Shown: positions 35,420 to 44,033, counted from the first letter of the stretch. The stretch is 64,000 bases of DNA from Novosphingobium chloroacetimidivorans (GCF_014204535.1 NZ_JACHLR010000006.1:1-64000), one strand, 5' to 3'. The notes: generated by a model not told the origin, from the sequence alone. Translations and numbers: made by a program.

Positions 35420-36358
35420 TTAGTTGTCAACAGTGTTGTTCATTAGTGGAGCCTGGCCACGTGTCGCCATGCCGAAGCTGTAGGTGATGTGATCGACGTG
35501 GCCGTGCAATCCGAAATCGAGGATCTCGGCGTTGTCGAGGAACCGGGGCGCGGCTTCGGCGACCTCGTCCAGCGTCCACGAAGGCTGGTACACGCCCGGT
35601 GTCTCGGCGATGAACATGCGGGCGACACGGCCGGCGATGGCCGCGATCATCTCGCCCGAGATGCTGCAGTCCTCGTGTGCCAGCCAGGCCACTGCCGGGG
35701 CGACCAGTCCGGGCTCCATCGGCGGGTATTGCGAAGTGTCGATGCCCTCGGCCATGCGGGTGACGGCGCTGGGGACGATGACGTTGCACTTGACGTTGCA
35801 GTCCTCCCCCTCGAGCGCGGCGACGTTGGCGAGGCCGATCATGCCCGACTTGGCCATGCCGTAGTTCACGCAGGCCTTGTTGCCATAGATGCCGCCGATC
35901 GAGGAGGTCAGCACGATCCGGCCGTAGCCGGCATCCTGCATGGGCGGGAAAGCGGCCTGGACGACGTGGAACGCGCCCATCAGGTGCACGTCGACGACGC
36001 TGCGGAAATCCTCGTAGCCGATGTCGCGGATCTTGCCGTAGCGCACGTTTCCGGCGTTGTGGATCAGCACGTCGATCCGGCCCCAGGTGTCGAGCGCCGC
36101 CTGGACGATCGCGCGTCCGCCTTCGGGTGTGGCGACCGAATCGGTGTTGGCGATGGCTTCGCCACCTGCGGCGAGGATCTCGTCGACGACGCTCTGGGCG
36201 ATGCTAGCGTCCGGGCCGTCGCCCCGGACCGCACCGCCCGGATCGTTGACCACCACTTTGGCACCCAGCGAGCCCAGCAGCAGGGCATAGGCGCGACCCA
36301 GGCCCCGGCCCGCGCCGGTGATCACGGCAACGCGGCCCTTGAAGTTCCTCATCGCCAT
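35420..36358 (-). CDS. SDR family oxidoreductase, multifunctional-enzyme-2-like
   Basis: 312 residues, longer than a classical SDR. The cofactor loop is TGAGRGLG, the NNAG motif is HNAG, the catalytic Ser is in LTSSIGGIYGNKA and the YxxxK is YGMAK. The sequence VVVNDPGGAVRGDG after strand 2 and the roughly 60-residue C-terminal extension resemble the SDR half of peroxisomal HSD17B4 and of bacterial steroid or fatty acid dehydrogenases. GGAGGAGA precedes the ATG at 36358. It is upstream of the BVMO gene and divergent from the propeller protein. Confidence 0.88.
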   Translation of the reverse strand: MAMRNFKGRVAVITGAGRGLGRAYALLLGSLGAKVVVNDPGGAVRGDGPDASIAQSVVDEILAAGGEAIANTDSVATPEGGRAIVQAALDTWGRIDVLIHNAGNVRYGKIRDIGYEDFRSVVDVHLMGAFHVVQAAFPPMQDAGYGRIVLTSSIGGIYGNKACVNYGMAKSGMIGLANVAALEGEDCNVKCNVIVPSAVTRMAEGIDTSQYPPMEPGLVAPAVAWLAHEDCSISGEMIAAIAGRVARMFIAETPGVYQPSWTLDEVAEAAPRFLDNAEILDFGLHGHVDHITYSFGMATRGQAPLMNNTVDN

Positions 36359-36573
36359 GGCTCTCCTCCGACCGGCGCACGCGCAATGGCGAGCGCCCAT
36401 TTATTCGAACGACACCCCGATATGCGTCCAGCAGCAGCATGGCAATTCGACAGAGAGGGCGGGCGCGACGGCACGGCGATGCCTGCATCGTGGGCGTTGC
36501 TTTGCGAGGAGCCGGCATGCACGGTACCACCCCGGCCGAAGAATCGGCATCAAGTCGGCGGAGAGGCGTATAC

Positions 36574-38169
36574 ATGTTGCAACCCAGTGGCCGTAATCAG
36601 GCAGGCGTGTCGGCAAAGCCGGGCGAAGGCTGGATGCTCCATCGCCTGACGCCTGCAAGCCGCCTCCAGAGCGCCAACGGCATCCGCACCCATGCCGATG
36701 GCCGCATCTGGGTGGCGCAAGTCGCGGGCAGCCGAGTGAGCGCGATCGACGTCGACACCGGCGCGATCGAGACGATCAGCCCGTCGAGCGGCGGGATCGT
36801 CGGCCCTGACGACCTTGCCTTCGACGAAGCCGGCAATCTCTATTGCACCGAGATCACCGAAGGCCGCGTCTCGATGATGACGCCCTCGGGCGAGTACCGC
36901 GTGGTGCAAGGCGAAATGCCGGTGGCCAACCCGATCACCTACCACCAGGGCAAGCTGATCGCGGGCGAACTGCGCATGGGCGGCCGGATCATGGAGCTGG
37001 ACCGCAATGGCAGCGACCATCGGGTGATCTACGAAGGCGTGCCCTTGGCCAACGCCTTCGAGGTCGGCCCCGACGGCAAGCTCTACTTCCCGGCCCAGGG
37101 CGCCAACGAGATATGGCGTATCGGCCTCGACGGCGGCGAGCCCGAGGTAGTGGCCAAGGACCTGGGCGTGCCCGATTCGGTGAAGTTCCATCCGGACGGC
37201 TACATCGTGTCGACCCAGGTCTATTCGGGGCAGGTGCTCAAGATCGACCCACGCACCGGCGAGAAGTCGGTGCTGGCCGATATCGGCCCGGGGCTCGACA
37301 ACGTCGCCTTCGTCGGCAAGCGCACTTTCGTCAGCCACATCAACGGCTCGATCACCGAGGTTCTGGAACCGGGCAAGACCAAGCCGCTGGTCGAGGGCGG
37401 GCTGGAGTGGCCACTGGGGCTCGCTGTCGGTGCTAACGGGCACCTGATGGTCGCGGACGGCGGCTTTACCTACCTGCTGGCGCCGGGCGATCACCTGCAA
37501 TTGGCCGGCATGCTGTTCACCCCCGGCTACCCCGGCTGGATCCGCGACATCGCCTCGGCCGGTGTCGACGAGTGGGTCGTCACCACCGCCAACGGCGAAG
37601 TGGCGTTGTGGGACCCGGCCGGACAGGAGACGCAAGTGCTGGCGAGCGGATACGATCGCCTCATGGGCGTCGACACCGGCAAGGGCGGCCGTGTTGTCTT
37701 CGCCGAGATGCCGACGGGCCGTGTGCTCGAGGTTCAGGGCAGCGACGTGACCGAACTGGCCTCCGGTCTAGACCGGCCGATGGGCGTGGCGGTTGGGGAA
37801 GACGGCACCGTGTTCGTGGCCGAGGCCGGCGCGGGCCGCGTGGTCAAGCTGTCGGGCGGGCGCAAGGAGACGGTGATCGACGGGCTGGGCCGGCCCGAGG
37901 GTCTCTCGATCCAGGGCGGCACGCTCTACATCGCCGATCCCGGCGCCAATGCCGTGGTCGCCTGCGATCTGTCGGGCGGTGCGCGTGAGACGCTGGCCTC
38001 CGACTTGCCGATCGGCGGACCGGGTGGCGCGCCGACGGTGCAGCTGGGCGGTGTCGGCGATATGTGCGGGCCGATGAACACGTTCGTCGGCATCGCCGCA
38101 GCCGCCGACGGTACGGTCTACGTCTCCGCCGATGCCGAGGGGAGCGTCCTGGCTTTGCGCAAGTCATGA
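36574..38169 (+). CDS. NHL/SMP-30-type beta-propeller protein
   Basis: 531 residues made of repeated blades such as ANGIRTHADGRIWVAQ, PDDLAFDEAGNLYCTE, ANAFEVGPDGKLYFPA, PMGVAVGEDGTVFVAE and PEGLSIQGGTLYIADP. This is enough for roughly two six-bladed propellers of the gluconolactonase/SMP-30/strictosidine-synthase class. Such proteins are often lactonases or metal-dependent hydrolases. No signal peptide is seen with the start at 36574, chosen for GGAGAGG eight bases upstream. Next to a BVMO, which makes esters and lactones, lactone hydrolysis is a reasonable guess, but no active-site residue proves it. Confidence 0.75.
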   Translation: MLQPSGRNQAGVSAKPGEGWMLHRLTPASRLQSANGIRTHADGRIWVAQVAGSRVSAIDVDTGAIETISPSSGGIVGPDDLAFDEAGNLYCTEITEGRVSMMTPSGEYRVVQGEMPVANPITYHQGKLIAGELRMGGRIMELDRNGSDHRVIYEGVPLANAFEVGPDGKLYFPAQGANEIWRIGLDGGEPEVVAKDLGVPDSVKFHPDGYIVSTQVYSGQVLKIDPRTGEKSVLADIGPGLDNVAFVGKRTFVSHINGSITEVLEPGKTKPLVEGGLEWPLGLAVGANGHLMVADGGFTYLLAPGDHLQLAGMLFTPGYPGWIRDIASAGVDEWVVTTANGEVALWDPAGQETQVLASGYDRLMGVDTGKGGRVVFAEMPTGRVLEVQGSDVTELASGLDRPMGVAVGEDGTVFVAEAGAGRVVKLSGGRKETVIDGLGRPEGLSIQGGTLYIADPGANAVVACDLSGGARETLASDLPIGGPGGAPTVQLGGVGDMCGPMNTFVGIAAAADGTVYVSADAEGSVLALRKS

Positions 38170-38188
38170 CCTGATCGAACACTAACCC

Positions 38189-38216
38189 CGTCGCCCCCGC
38201 CTGCGCGGGGACGAGG
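38189..38216. repeat. Short palindrome after the propeller gene
   Basis: CGTCGCCCCCGC and GCGGGGACGAG form an imperfect stem around CTGC. It lies just after the stop at 38169 and may end that transcript before the EthD gene. Confidence 0.7.
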
Positions 38217-38276
38217 GTCGAGGATAGTGGATTGAAGGTAGGCGCGCCTCTGCGCCATTGTTTGGGATAGAGAGCG

Positions 38277-38693
38277 ATGTTCAAGCAGATCTGTTTTTTC
38301 CGCAAGCGTCCGGACATGACCATGGACGAGTTCATGGACTACTACGAGAATCAGCACTCGCAGCTGGCCAAGAAGGCCTCGCTCAAGCCGGCGATCCCGA
38401 ACGCGACGCGCTACGTGCGCCGCTACCTCAAGCCGGAGACCAATCCGGTGACCGGGCAGGTCATCGATCCGGGCTACGACTGCCTGATGGAGATCTGGTG
38501 GAACAGCCGCGAGGATTTCGAGAACTCGCAACGGATCATCTCCAATCCCGAGCGCCTGCCCTTCGTCAAGGAGGACGAGAAGAACCTCTTCGCCAGCCAT
38601 GACAATCCGGTGGTCAGCGTGATCGAGGAGTACGATTCGCCGATGGGTCCCAACGGTGAGAAGACGCACATCGACCTGCGTTACGGAGATTGA
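38277..38693 (+). CDS. EthD domain-containing protein
   Basis: 138 residues. FKQICFFRKRPDMTMDEFMDYYENQHSQLAKK is the classical EthD N-terminus (dimeric alpha/beta-barrel), and YDCLMEIWWNSREDFENSQ is the second half of the fold. EthD proteins often accompany oxygenase gene clusters (first seen with the ethyl tert-butyl ether cytochrome P450), with unclear catalytic function. It ends six bases before the third MFS gene, so the two are cotranscribed. Confidence 0.85.
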   Translation: MFKQICFFRKRPDMTMDEFMDYYENQHSQLAKKASLKPAIPNATRYVRRYLKPETNPVTGQVIDPGYDCLMEIWWNSREDFENSQRIISNPERLPFVKEDEKNLFASHDNPVVSVIEEYDSPMGPNGEKTHIDLRYGD

Positions 38694-38699
38694 GCCGCT

Positions 38700-40007
38700 A
38701 TGGCGATTGAAGCGCCCGACGCCGTCGGCGTCGGGGCTGCTCCGGCGCAAGATGCACTGGCGGTAGCGACGCCGCTGACAGCGGGCGCTGAATGGCGTGC
38801 CTACCCGATGCTGCCGATCGCGGCGGCCTTCGGCTACGCGACGAGCGTGATCCACATCTATGGCTTCGGGCCCTACGTTGTGCCGGTCTCCGAGGTATTT
38901 GGCTGGTCGCGCGCGATGGCCACCGCCGGCATCAGCCTGGCGACGATCGTGCAGGCGTTCTTCGGCATCCTGATCGGTCTGGCGGTGGACCGCTTCGGAC
39001 CTCGCGGCTTCGCCCTGCTCGGCATCGTGCTGGTGCCGGCCGCCTTCGCGCTGATCGGCACGGCGACGGGCAGCGACCTCAACTGGTACTTGCTGTGGGG
39101 CCTGCTTTCGATCTGCGTTCTGCCGGTGCAGGCGACGATCTGGACCAGCGCGGTCGCCTCGCGCTTCACCGTTTCGCGCGGGCTAGCCTTTGCGGTGACG
39201 CTGTGCGGCGCCTCGATCGCGGCAACGGTGTTCCCCTTGATGGGCAGCTACCTGATCGGCCGGCTCGGCTGGCGCCTGGCGCTGGCGGCGCAAGGCGGCT
39301 TGTGGCTGCTGATCGCCTTCCCAGTCATCTTCGTGTTCTTTCGCAGCGCCTTCGATCGCGAGAAGGGCGCGCGCAAGGTGGCGGGCGAAAAGCCCCGCCC
39401 GCGCGATCTACCCGGCGCCACGCTGCGCCAGGGTGTGTTCTCGACCATCTACGTGCGCCTGTTCGTCGCCTGCCTGCTGTTCACCTTCACCATCCTGGCG
39501 CTGGTCGTGCACTTCGTCCCGATCATCACCGATCGCGGCGCCGATGCGGTGACCGCCGCGGGCTTGGCGTCCCTAATCGGCGTGTTCTCGCTGATCGGAC
39601 GGCTGACCACCGGCGCGCTGCTCGATAAGTTTCCGGCCTCGCTGGTGGGTGCGGTGGTGTTCCTGCTGCCGGTGGGGTCCTGCCTGATCCTGCTACTGGC
39701 GGCCAACTCTTACGTCGCGCTGGCGCTGGCGGCGACGCTGGTCGGCCTGACGCTGGGTGCCGAGATCGACGTGGTCGTCTATCTGCTCAGCCGGCATTTC
39801 GGGCTGAAGAACTTCGGCGGGCTTTATGGCGGGCTGCTGGCGGCCCTGTCGATCGGTACTGCTGCGGGCCCGTTGGCCGCCTCGGCGGTGTTCGACCGGA
39901 CCGGCAGCTATGCGCTGTTCCTGTGGGCGGTGCTGGGCTGCATGGCCGCGAGCAGCGTCGCCATCGCGACCTTGCCGCACAAGGCACGGGACTGGAGCGC
40001 CGGCTAG
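38700..40007 (+). CDS. MFS transporter (third of three related carriers)
   Basis: 435 residues with a hydrophilic N-terminal tail of about 30 residues and twelve helices. The loop motif is GLAVDRFGPRG. The late signature GAEIDVVVYLLSRHFGLKNFG matches the other two carriers. It is linked to the EthD gene and probably imports the substrate handled by the surrounding oxygenases. It ends at the inverted repeat that separates it from the convergent reductase gene. Confidence 0.88.
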   Translation: MAIEAPDAVGVGAAPAQDALAVATPLTAGAEWRAYPMLPIAAAFGYATSVIHIYGFGPYVVPVSEVFGWSRAMATAGISLATIVQAFFGILIGLAVDRFGPRGFALLGIVLVPAAFALIGTATGSDLNWYLLWGLLSICVLPVQATIWTSAVASRFTVSRGLAFAVTLCGASIAATVFPLMGSYLIGRLGWRLALAAQGGLWLLIAFPVIFVFFRSAFDREKGARKVAGEKPRPRDLPGATLRQGVFSTIYVRLFVACLLFTFTILALVVHFVPIITDRGADAVTAAGLASLIGVFSLIGRLTTGALLDKFPASLVGAVVFLLPVGSCLILLLAANSYVALALAATLVGLTLGAEIDVVVYLLSRHFGLKNFGGLYGGLLAALSIGTAAGPLAASAVFDRTGSYALFLWAVLGCMAASSVAIATLPHKARDWSAG

Positions 40008-40119
40008 CGTCGTCCCGGGCTCGACCCGGGACCGGTTCCGCCGGTGACGAACCTTTAATTGCCAGCCAGTTAGCTCAAGACATGCCGAAACCGGTCCCGG
40101 GTCAAGCCCGGGACGACGC
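40007..40119. repeat. Long inverted repeat between convergent genes
   Basis: The arms at 40007-40037 and 40089-40119 are reverse complements with one mismatch over 31 bases; the core is GTCGTCCCGGGCTTGACCC. The loop is 51 bases. It begins at the MFS stop codon and ends six bases before the stop of the opposing gene, so it could terminate both. Confidence 0.85.
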
Positions 40120-40125
40120 CGGCCG

Positions 40126-40641
40126 TCAGAACTGCCGCGTGCCCGTGGCGTCGCTTGCCTTGAACACCGGGATCTCCTCGACCGCCTTCATCATGACCAA
40201 GGGGATCTGCCGCTCGGTCGAGGCCTGGTAGTTCGCGTAGAAGGGGTGGCAATCGACCACGAAGTCCCACACCTTCTGCCGCTCCTCGCCCTCGGGCTCG
40301 CGCCAGGTGCCGCGGAAGGCCTGGGTGGCGACCTGGAACTCGACCTGGTCCATGTCGCGAATGTTGAGGTACCAGGCGGGGTGCTCGTCGGCGCCGCCCT
40401 TGGAGGCGACGATCACCACTTCGCCGCCGATGTCGGCATAGCACAGCGGGGTGATGAACACCTTGCCGCTTTTGCGGCCGACGTACTTGATCATGCAATG
40501 CGTGGCGAAGTTACGACCGCCGACCGGCGTGATGTCCATGATGTGGCCCTTGGCGCCGCCCGACTCAAGGTACATCTCACGATGCTCGACCACCCAGTCC
40601 TTGCGCGTTTCTCGGATGGCGGCTGACGTATCATCGCTCAT
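40126..40641 (-). CDS. Deazaflavin/FMN-dependent nitroreductase family protein (Ddn/PF04075-like)
   Basis: 171 residues. The split-barrel fold shows in HCMIKYVGRKSGKVFITPLCYADIGGEVVIVASKGGADEHPAWYLNI, with the GGAD/HPAWYLN motif characteristic of F420-dependent Ddn-like quinone reductases. AGGAGAG precedes the ATG at 40641. Actinobacterial members use F420H2 to reduce quinones and nitro compounds. F420 synthesis is not usual in sphingomonads, so this member may use another flavin. It is divergent from the Rieske oxygenase gene. Confidence 0.85.
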   Translation of the reverse strand: MSDDTSAAIRETRKDWVVEHREMYLESGGAKGHIMDITPVGGRNFATHCMIKYVGRKSGKVFITPLCYADIGGEVVIVASKGGADEHPAWYLNIRDMDQVEFQVATQAFRGTWREPEGEERQKVWDFVVDCHPFYANYQASTERQIPLVMMKAVEEIPVFKASDATGTRQF

Positions 40642-40802
40642 GGCATGTCTCTCCTGTGCTTGCTTGCAAGGACACTTGCGCATCTCACGGCCGAGGCCAA
40701 GCGCTATGTACACGATCGCCATGGCGGTTACCGGACGGGTTTGCGCGAGCGTGCGAATAATGGGATAACCGCCGCAAAGCGGAACATGCTCGAGGAAGAC
40801 CG

Positions 40803-42161
40803 ATGGGTGAAGAGGCCAGGATCGTCGCGTCGGCGCAGGACCTGATGGAGCCGGTGAACGTTCCGGCCGAGGCTTACGTTTCGCCCGAGTACGCCCGGGC
40901 GGAGCGCGATCGCCTGTGGCGCAAGGTCTGGCTGCAGGCCGGGCGGATGGAGGACATCGCCGAAGTCGGCAGCTACATCACCTTCGACATTCTCGACGAT
41001 TCGGTGATCATCGTGCGCACCGCGCCCGACACCATCAAGGCGCTGCACAACGTGTGTCCGCATCGCGGCCGCAAGCTGGCCGACGTGCCCCCCGGCAAGC
41101 GCAACGCGCGGGGGCGTCGGCCCAACTTCATCTGCGGCTATCACGGCTGGACCTTCGATCTCGAAGGCAGGAACACCTACCTCGAGCATCCGGACGACTG
41201 GCAGGGCAAGCTGTGCGATGGCCTCGCCGATGTCGGCCAGGTCAAGGTCGAAAGCTGGGGCGGCTGGATCTGGATCAACCTCGATCCGCAGGCCGGGCCG
41301 CTGAACGACTATCTCGAGCCGGCGATGACCATGCTGGATCCCTACCAGCTACAGAACATGCGCCCGCGCTGGCGCAAATGGGTGGTGTTCGAGTGCAACT
41401 GGAAGGTGGCGATGGAGGCCTTCGCCGAAACCTACCACGTCAACACCACCCACCCGGAGTTCATGGAATTCGGCCAGTTCCGTGGCTGGGCGCGCAACCA
41501 GGGCCTGCACTCCAACATCGGCTACGACGCGCCCAAGGGCCAGGAAGAGGACTCGGGCAAGCTGCGCCTCGGCGCGGGCGAGGACCCGCGGATCACCACG
41601 GCGGACATGCAGAACTTCACCTGGGCCAATGCCAACACCAACACCACGACGACGCTGGTCGCGGTCGCGAACCGCCTGAAGGACGAGCTGCCCGAGGGCA
41701 CTCCGGCGGCCGAGGTCTCCAGGTACTGGATCCAGACGGCCCGCGCCGAGGACGAGGCGCGCGGCGTGGTGTGGCCCACGGTCGATCCGCAGCATACCTC
41801 GCAGGCCGGCACCGCCTGGCAGATCTTCCCCAACTTTCAGATCGGCCACGCGGTCAACAACATGCTGTGCTACATGGCGCGCCCCTACAAGGGCGACCCG
41901 GACAAGTGCATCTTCGAGGCCGCGGTCTACGAGCTCTACCCCGAAGGCCAGGCGCCCGAAACCGAGTGGGAGTACACCGAGCTTGCCGACTGGCCGCCGG
42001 TCCTGCAGCAGGACTTCGCCAACATGGCCGCGGTGCAGCAGGGCATGAAGAACGTCGGCTTCCGCGGTGCGCAGCTCAATCCCTACATGGAGCGCTCGAT
42101 CGCCAGCCTGCACATGAACCTCGCGAGGTTCATGGGGACGGGCGCGCCGCTTCGGTATTGA
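40803..42161 (+). CDS. Rieske-type aromatic ring-hydroxylating oxygenase, alpha subunit
   Basis: 452 residues. The Rieske 2Fe-2S ligands are CPHRGRKL and CGYHGWTF in the N-terminal third. The mononuclear iron site is AETYHVNTTHPEF, preceded by the conserved NWKVAMEAFAE, and the third ligand Asp should lie in the C-terminal part. This domain order fits dioxygenases or demethylases that attack aromatic or polycyclic compounds. No beta subunit lies beside it, and the only ferredoxin in the window (48672) is distant, so it is probably an alpha-only enzyme with shared reductase partners. The substrate is unknown. Confidence 0.92.
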   Translation: MGEEARIVASAQDLMEPVNVPAEAYVSPEYARAERDRLWRKVWLQAGRMEDIAEVGSYITFDILDDSVIIVRTAPDTIKALHNVCPHRGRKLADVPPGKRNARGRRPNFICGYHGWTFDLEGRNTYLEHPDDWQGKLCDGLADVGQVKVESWGGWIWINLDPQAGPLNDYLEPAMTMLDPYQLQNMRPRWRKWVVFECNWKVAMEAFAETYHVNTTHPEFMEFGQFRGWARNQGLHSNIGYDAPKGQEEDSGKLRLGAGEDPRITTADMQNFTWANANTNTTTTLVAVANRLKDELPEGTPAAEVSRYWIQTARAEDEARGVVWPTVDPQHTSQAGTAWQIFPNFQIGHAVNNMLCYMARPYKGDPDKCIFEAAVYELYPEGQAPETEWEYTELADWPPVLQQDFANMAAVQQGMKNVGFRGAQLNPYMERSIASLHMNLARFMGTGAPLRY

Positions 42162-42207
42162 GGCATTTGCGGATTTTGGATGCGGACGACGCCGCATCCA
42201 AACACCT

Positions 42208-42235
42208 CGTCGTCCCCGCGCAGGCGGGGACGACG
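42208..42235. repeat. Perfect palindrome after the Rieske gene
   Basis: CGTCGTCCCCGC and GCGGGGACGACG form a 12-bp perfect stem with a GCAG loop. A second, related palindrome (CCCCCGCCTGCGCGGGGG) follows at about 42278-42303. Both lie between the Rieske and VOC genes. Confidence 0.8.
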
Positions 42236-42348
42236 CTTCTTGCGATGGACATGTGCCGCGACAACAAAAGCAAGCGGGGCCCCCGCCTGCGCGGGGGCGA
42301 CGAGGGAGGATTTCAAGCTCACTCGTACAAATCTCAGAGGATAGATCC

Positions 42349-43257
42349 ATGACCGCCATGCCCGTCGCGCACATCAGCTGGGCCTTGGCCGACAACGCCG
42401 AGCGGCCCGCGTGTGACGCGTTCTTCCAGGACGTGTTCGGTGCGCGTACGGTCTTCGAGATGCTGGAGACGCCTGAGACGGCCGGCATGGGGCTCGACCG
42501 CGAGGAGCGTCTGATGCTGGTGGGCGAAACCATGATCATCCCCATCGCGCCGGCGGGCGAGGGGGTGAAACAGACCTCGCCGCTCGGCAACATGCTGCGC
42601 CGCTCGGCCGCGCCGATGCGCTGGATCGGGGTCGCGCTGAAGGTGGCCAGCCTGGCGCAAGCGGATGCACGGCTCAGGGCGGCCCGGTTCGACCTGCACT
42701 ACGATCCGGGTATGGAGAACCACTACTTCATCGTCGCCCGCCACCAGGCGCTCGGCATGCGGATCGAGGTGCTGGCGCAGGACCTGCCCAACGATCCGCG
42801 GCGAGATCCGGAGTGGCGTGCCGATCCGGCGGACAATCCGCTCGGCATCGAGGGACTGCAGGCGATCGGGCTTTCGGCACCGTCGGTGGGAGAGGCTCGG
42901 GCGATCTTCGGTACGCGCTTCGGCTGGCCTGAGCTGGGCGAGCGCGCGATGATCGAGGGCGCGGCGTTCGACATGGGTGATACCGTGCTGGAGGTACTGA
43001 CCGGCAGCGAGGGTTCGGCCGTCGCCACGCACGCGCGGGAGATCAAGGGGATCTACCATCTCGTCTTCAAGGTGCGCGATGCGCGCGCCGCTGCCGCGAA
43101 GCTGCGCGAACGCGGCCTCGATCTGATCGGCGACGTGAGTGATCGTTTCGCCATCGCTCCCGAGCAGGCGCATGGACGGCTGATCTGGCTGACCGACGTG
43201 ACTCCGGAGGGCTATCCGCCGGTCGGCTCACGCATGCACGAGTTCGCGCCCGCCTGA
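42349..43257 (+). CDS. VOC (glyoxalase/extradiol dioxygenase fold) family protein, two domains
   Basis: 302 residues. Two VOC modules are apparent: about residues 5-150 (VAHISWALADNAERPACDAFFQDVFGA) and 160-295 (GLQAIGLSAPSVGEARAIFGTRFGW ... IYHLVFKVRDARAAAAKLRERG). The arrangement suits type I extradiol dioxygenases or dimer-like isomerases, but the H-H-E metal triad cannot be assigned securely. GAGGA stands seven bases upstream of the ATG. Its place directly after the Rieske oxygenase suggests action on a later intermediate of the same route. Confidence 0.8.
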   Translation: MTAMPVAHISWALADNAERPACDAFFQDVFGARTVFEMLETPETAGMGLDREERLMLVGETMIIPIAPAGEGVKQTSPLGNMLRRSAAPMRWIGVALKVASLAQADARLRAARFDLHYDPGMENHYFIVARHQALGMRIEVLAQDLPNDPRRDPEWRADPADNPLGIEGLQAIGLSAPSVGEARAIFGTRFGWPELGERAMIEGAAFDMGDTVLEVLTGSEGSAVATHAREIKGIYHLVFKVRDARAAAAKLRERGLDLIGDVSDRFAIAPEQAHGRLIWLTDVTPEGYPPVGSRMHEFAPA

Positions 43258-43259
43258 GC

Positions 43260-43418
43260 TGTCCTCCCCGGAACGGGCAGGGGGACCATGCGCAGCATGG
43301 TGGAGGGGAGTCTCGGCATCGGTGGAGGGTGCTGGCGGGTCCCTGCGAGGTTCGCTCGAGGACGCTAGTCCCCACCACCAGCTACGCTGGCGGTCCCCCT
43401 CCCCGGCCCGGGGAGGAC
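43260..43418 (+). repeat. Dispersed intergenic repeat, family 1, copy C
   Basis: Same order of segments as copies A and B: TCCTCCCCGGAACGGGCAGG, GCATGGTGGAGGGGAGTCTC, GAGGACGCTAGTCCCCACC and a closing CCTCCCCGG/CCGGGGAGGA hairpin. The central part (GCTGGCGGGTCCCTGC) matches copy A better than copy B. Confidence 0.75.
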
Positions 43419-43425
43419 AAGGGCA

Positions 43426-43451
43426 GATCCTCCCCTGCCAAGGGGAGGATC
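43426..43451 (-). terminator. Perfect hairpin after the TlpA-like gene
   Basis: GATCCTCCCCT and AGGGGAGGATC form an 11-bp perfect stem with a four-base loop, starting seven bases after the TlpA-like stop. It is the terminal hairpin type of the family 2 repeats. A terminator role is inferred from position. Confidence 0.6.
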
Positions 43452-43457
43452 TCGGGC

Positions 43458-44033
43458 TCACTTCGCCTCGTTCACCAGGGTGAGCGCCTCGACGTTGGTC
43501 CAGATCTTGCCGCCCATGAAGCGCCAGACTTCCTGTCCTTGCGAGTTGTAGAGGATCGTCGTCGGCAAGGTCTGCACGCCGTACTTTGCGCCGAGATCGC
43601 CCTTGGGATCGATCCAGCCCTCCAGGTTGTCGCCGCCGCGTTCCTTGATGAAGGCGGCGACCTTATCGGTGCCGCTCATGTCCTGCGAGACGGTGACGAC
43701 CCGCAGCTTGCCTTCCTTGATGTCGACCAGGCGATCCAGCGTCGGCAGTTCGACCACGCAGGGCGCGCACCAGGTGGCCCACAGGTTCACCAGCGTGGGC
43801 TGGCCCCGCAGCGAGGACAGCGCCAAGGTCTTGCCGCTCGCGTCCTTGAGCGTCATGTCCGGCATCGCTTCGCCCTTGTGCGAGCGATCGAGCACGCCGG
43901 ACAGCTTTTCGCTCTTGGGCAGCTCCGAAGGAGTCTCGTCCGGTTGCACCTGCTCGGGGGTTTGCCTATCGCACCCCGCGAGCAGCAGAGCACAACTTAA
44001 GGCGACGAGCTTGAACGAGCGGGACGACAGCAA
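43458..44033 (-). CDS. TlpA-like thioredoxin-fold lipoprotein
   Basis: 191 residues. The signal ends in a lipobox LLLAGC (Cys near residue 17), so the protein is probably membrane-anchored and periplasmic. The thioredoxin-like domain has [15 protein letters not shown] with the CxxC redox pair and [14 protein letters not shown] with the cis-Pro. TlpA/ResA proteins reduce disulfides, for example in cytochrome maturation. The TTG at 44033 is chosen because GGAG lies nine bases upstream; a GTG at 44039 is too close to that site. Its 5' end overlaps the 5' end of argH on the other strand. Confidence 0.88.
   Translation of the reverse strand: MLSSRSFKLVALSCALLLAGCDRQTPEQVQPDETPSELPKSEKLSGVLDRSHKGEAMPDMTLKDASGKTLALSSLRGQPTLVNLWATWCAPCVVELPTLDRLVDIKEGKLRVVTVSQDMSGTDKVAAFIKERGGDNLEGWIDPKGDLGAKYGVQTLPTTILYNSQGQEVWRFMGGKIWTNVEALTLVNEAK

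Noticed and set aside
31586..35446. Open frame of 1286 codons on the plus strand
   Set aside because: Its composition is Arg/Gly/Ala-rich shadow coding. It covers the flavoprotein gene in a wrong frame and the BVMO gene antisense, and has no motif of its own.
17079..43257. Recently acquired genomic island
   Set aside because: The catabolic region is suggestive, but no integrase, transposase, terminal repeat or fragment of the tRNA-Gln gene was found, and base composition looks like the rest.
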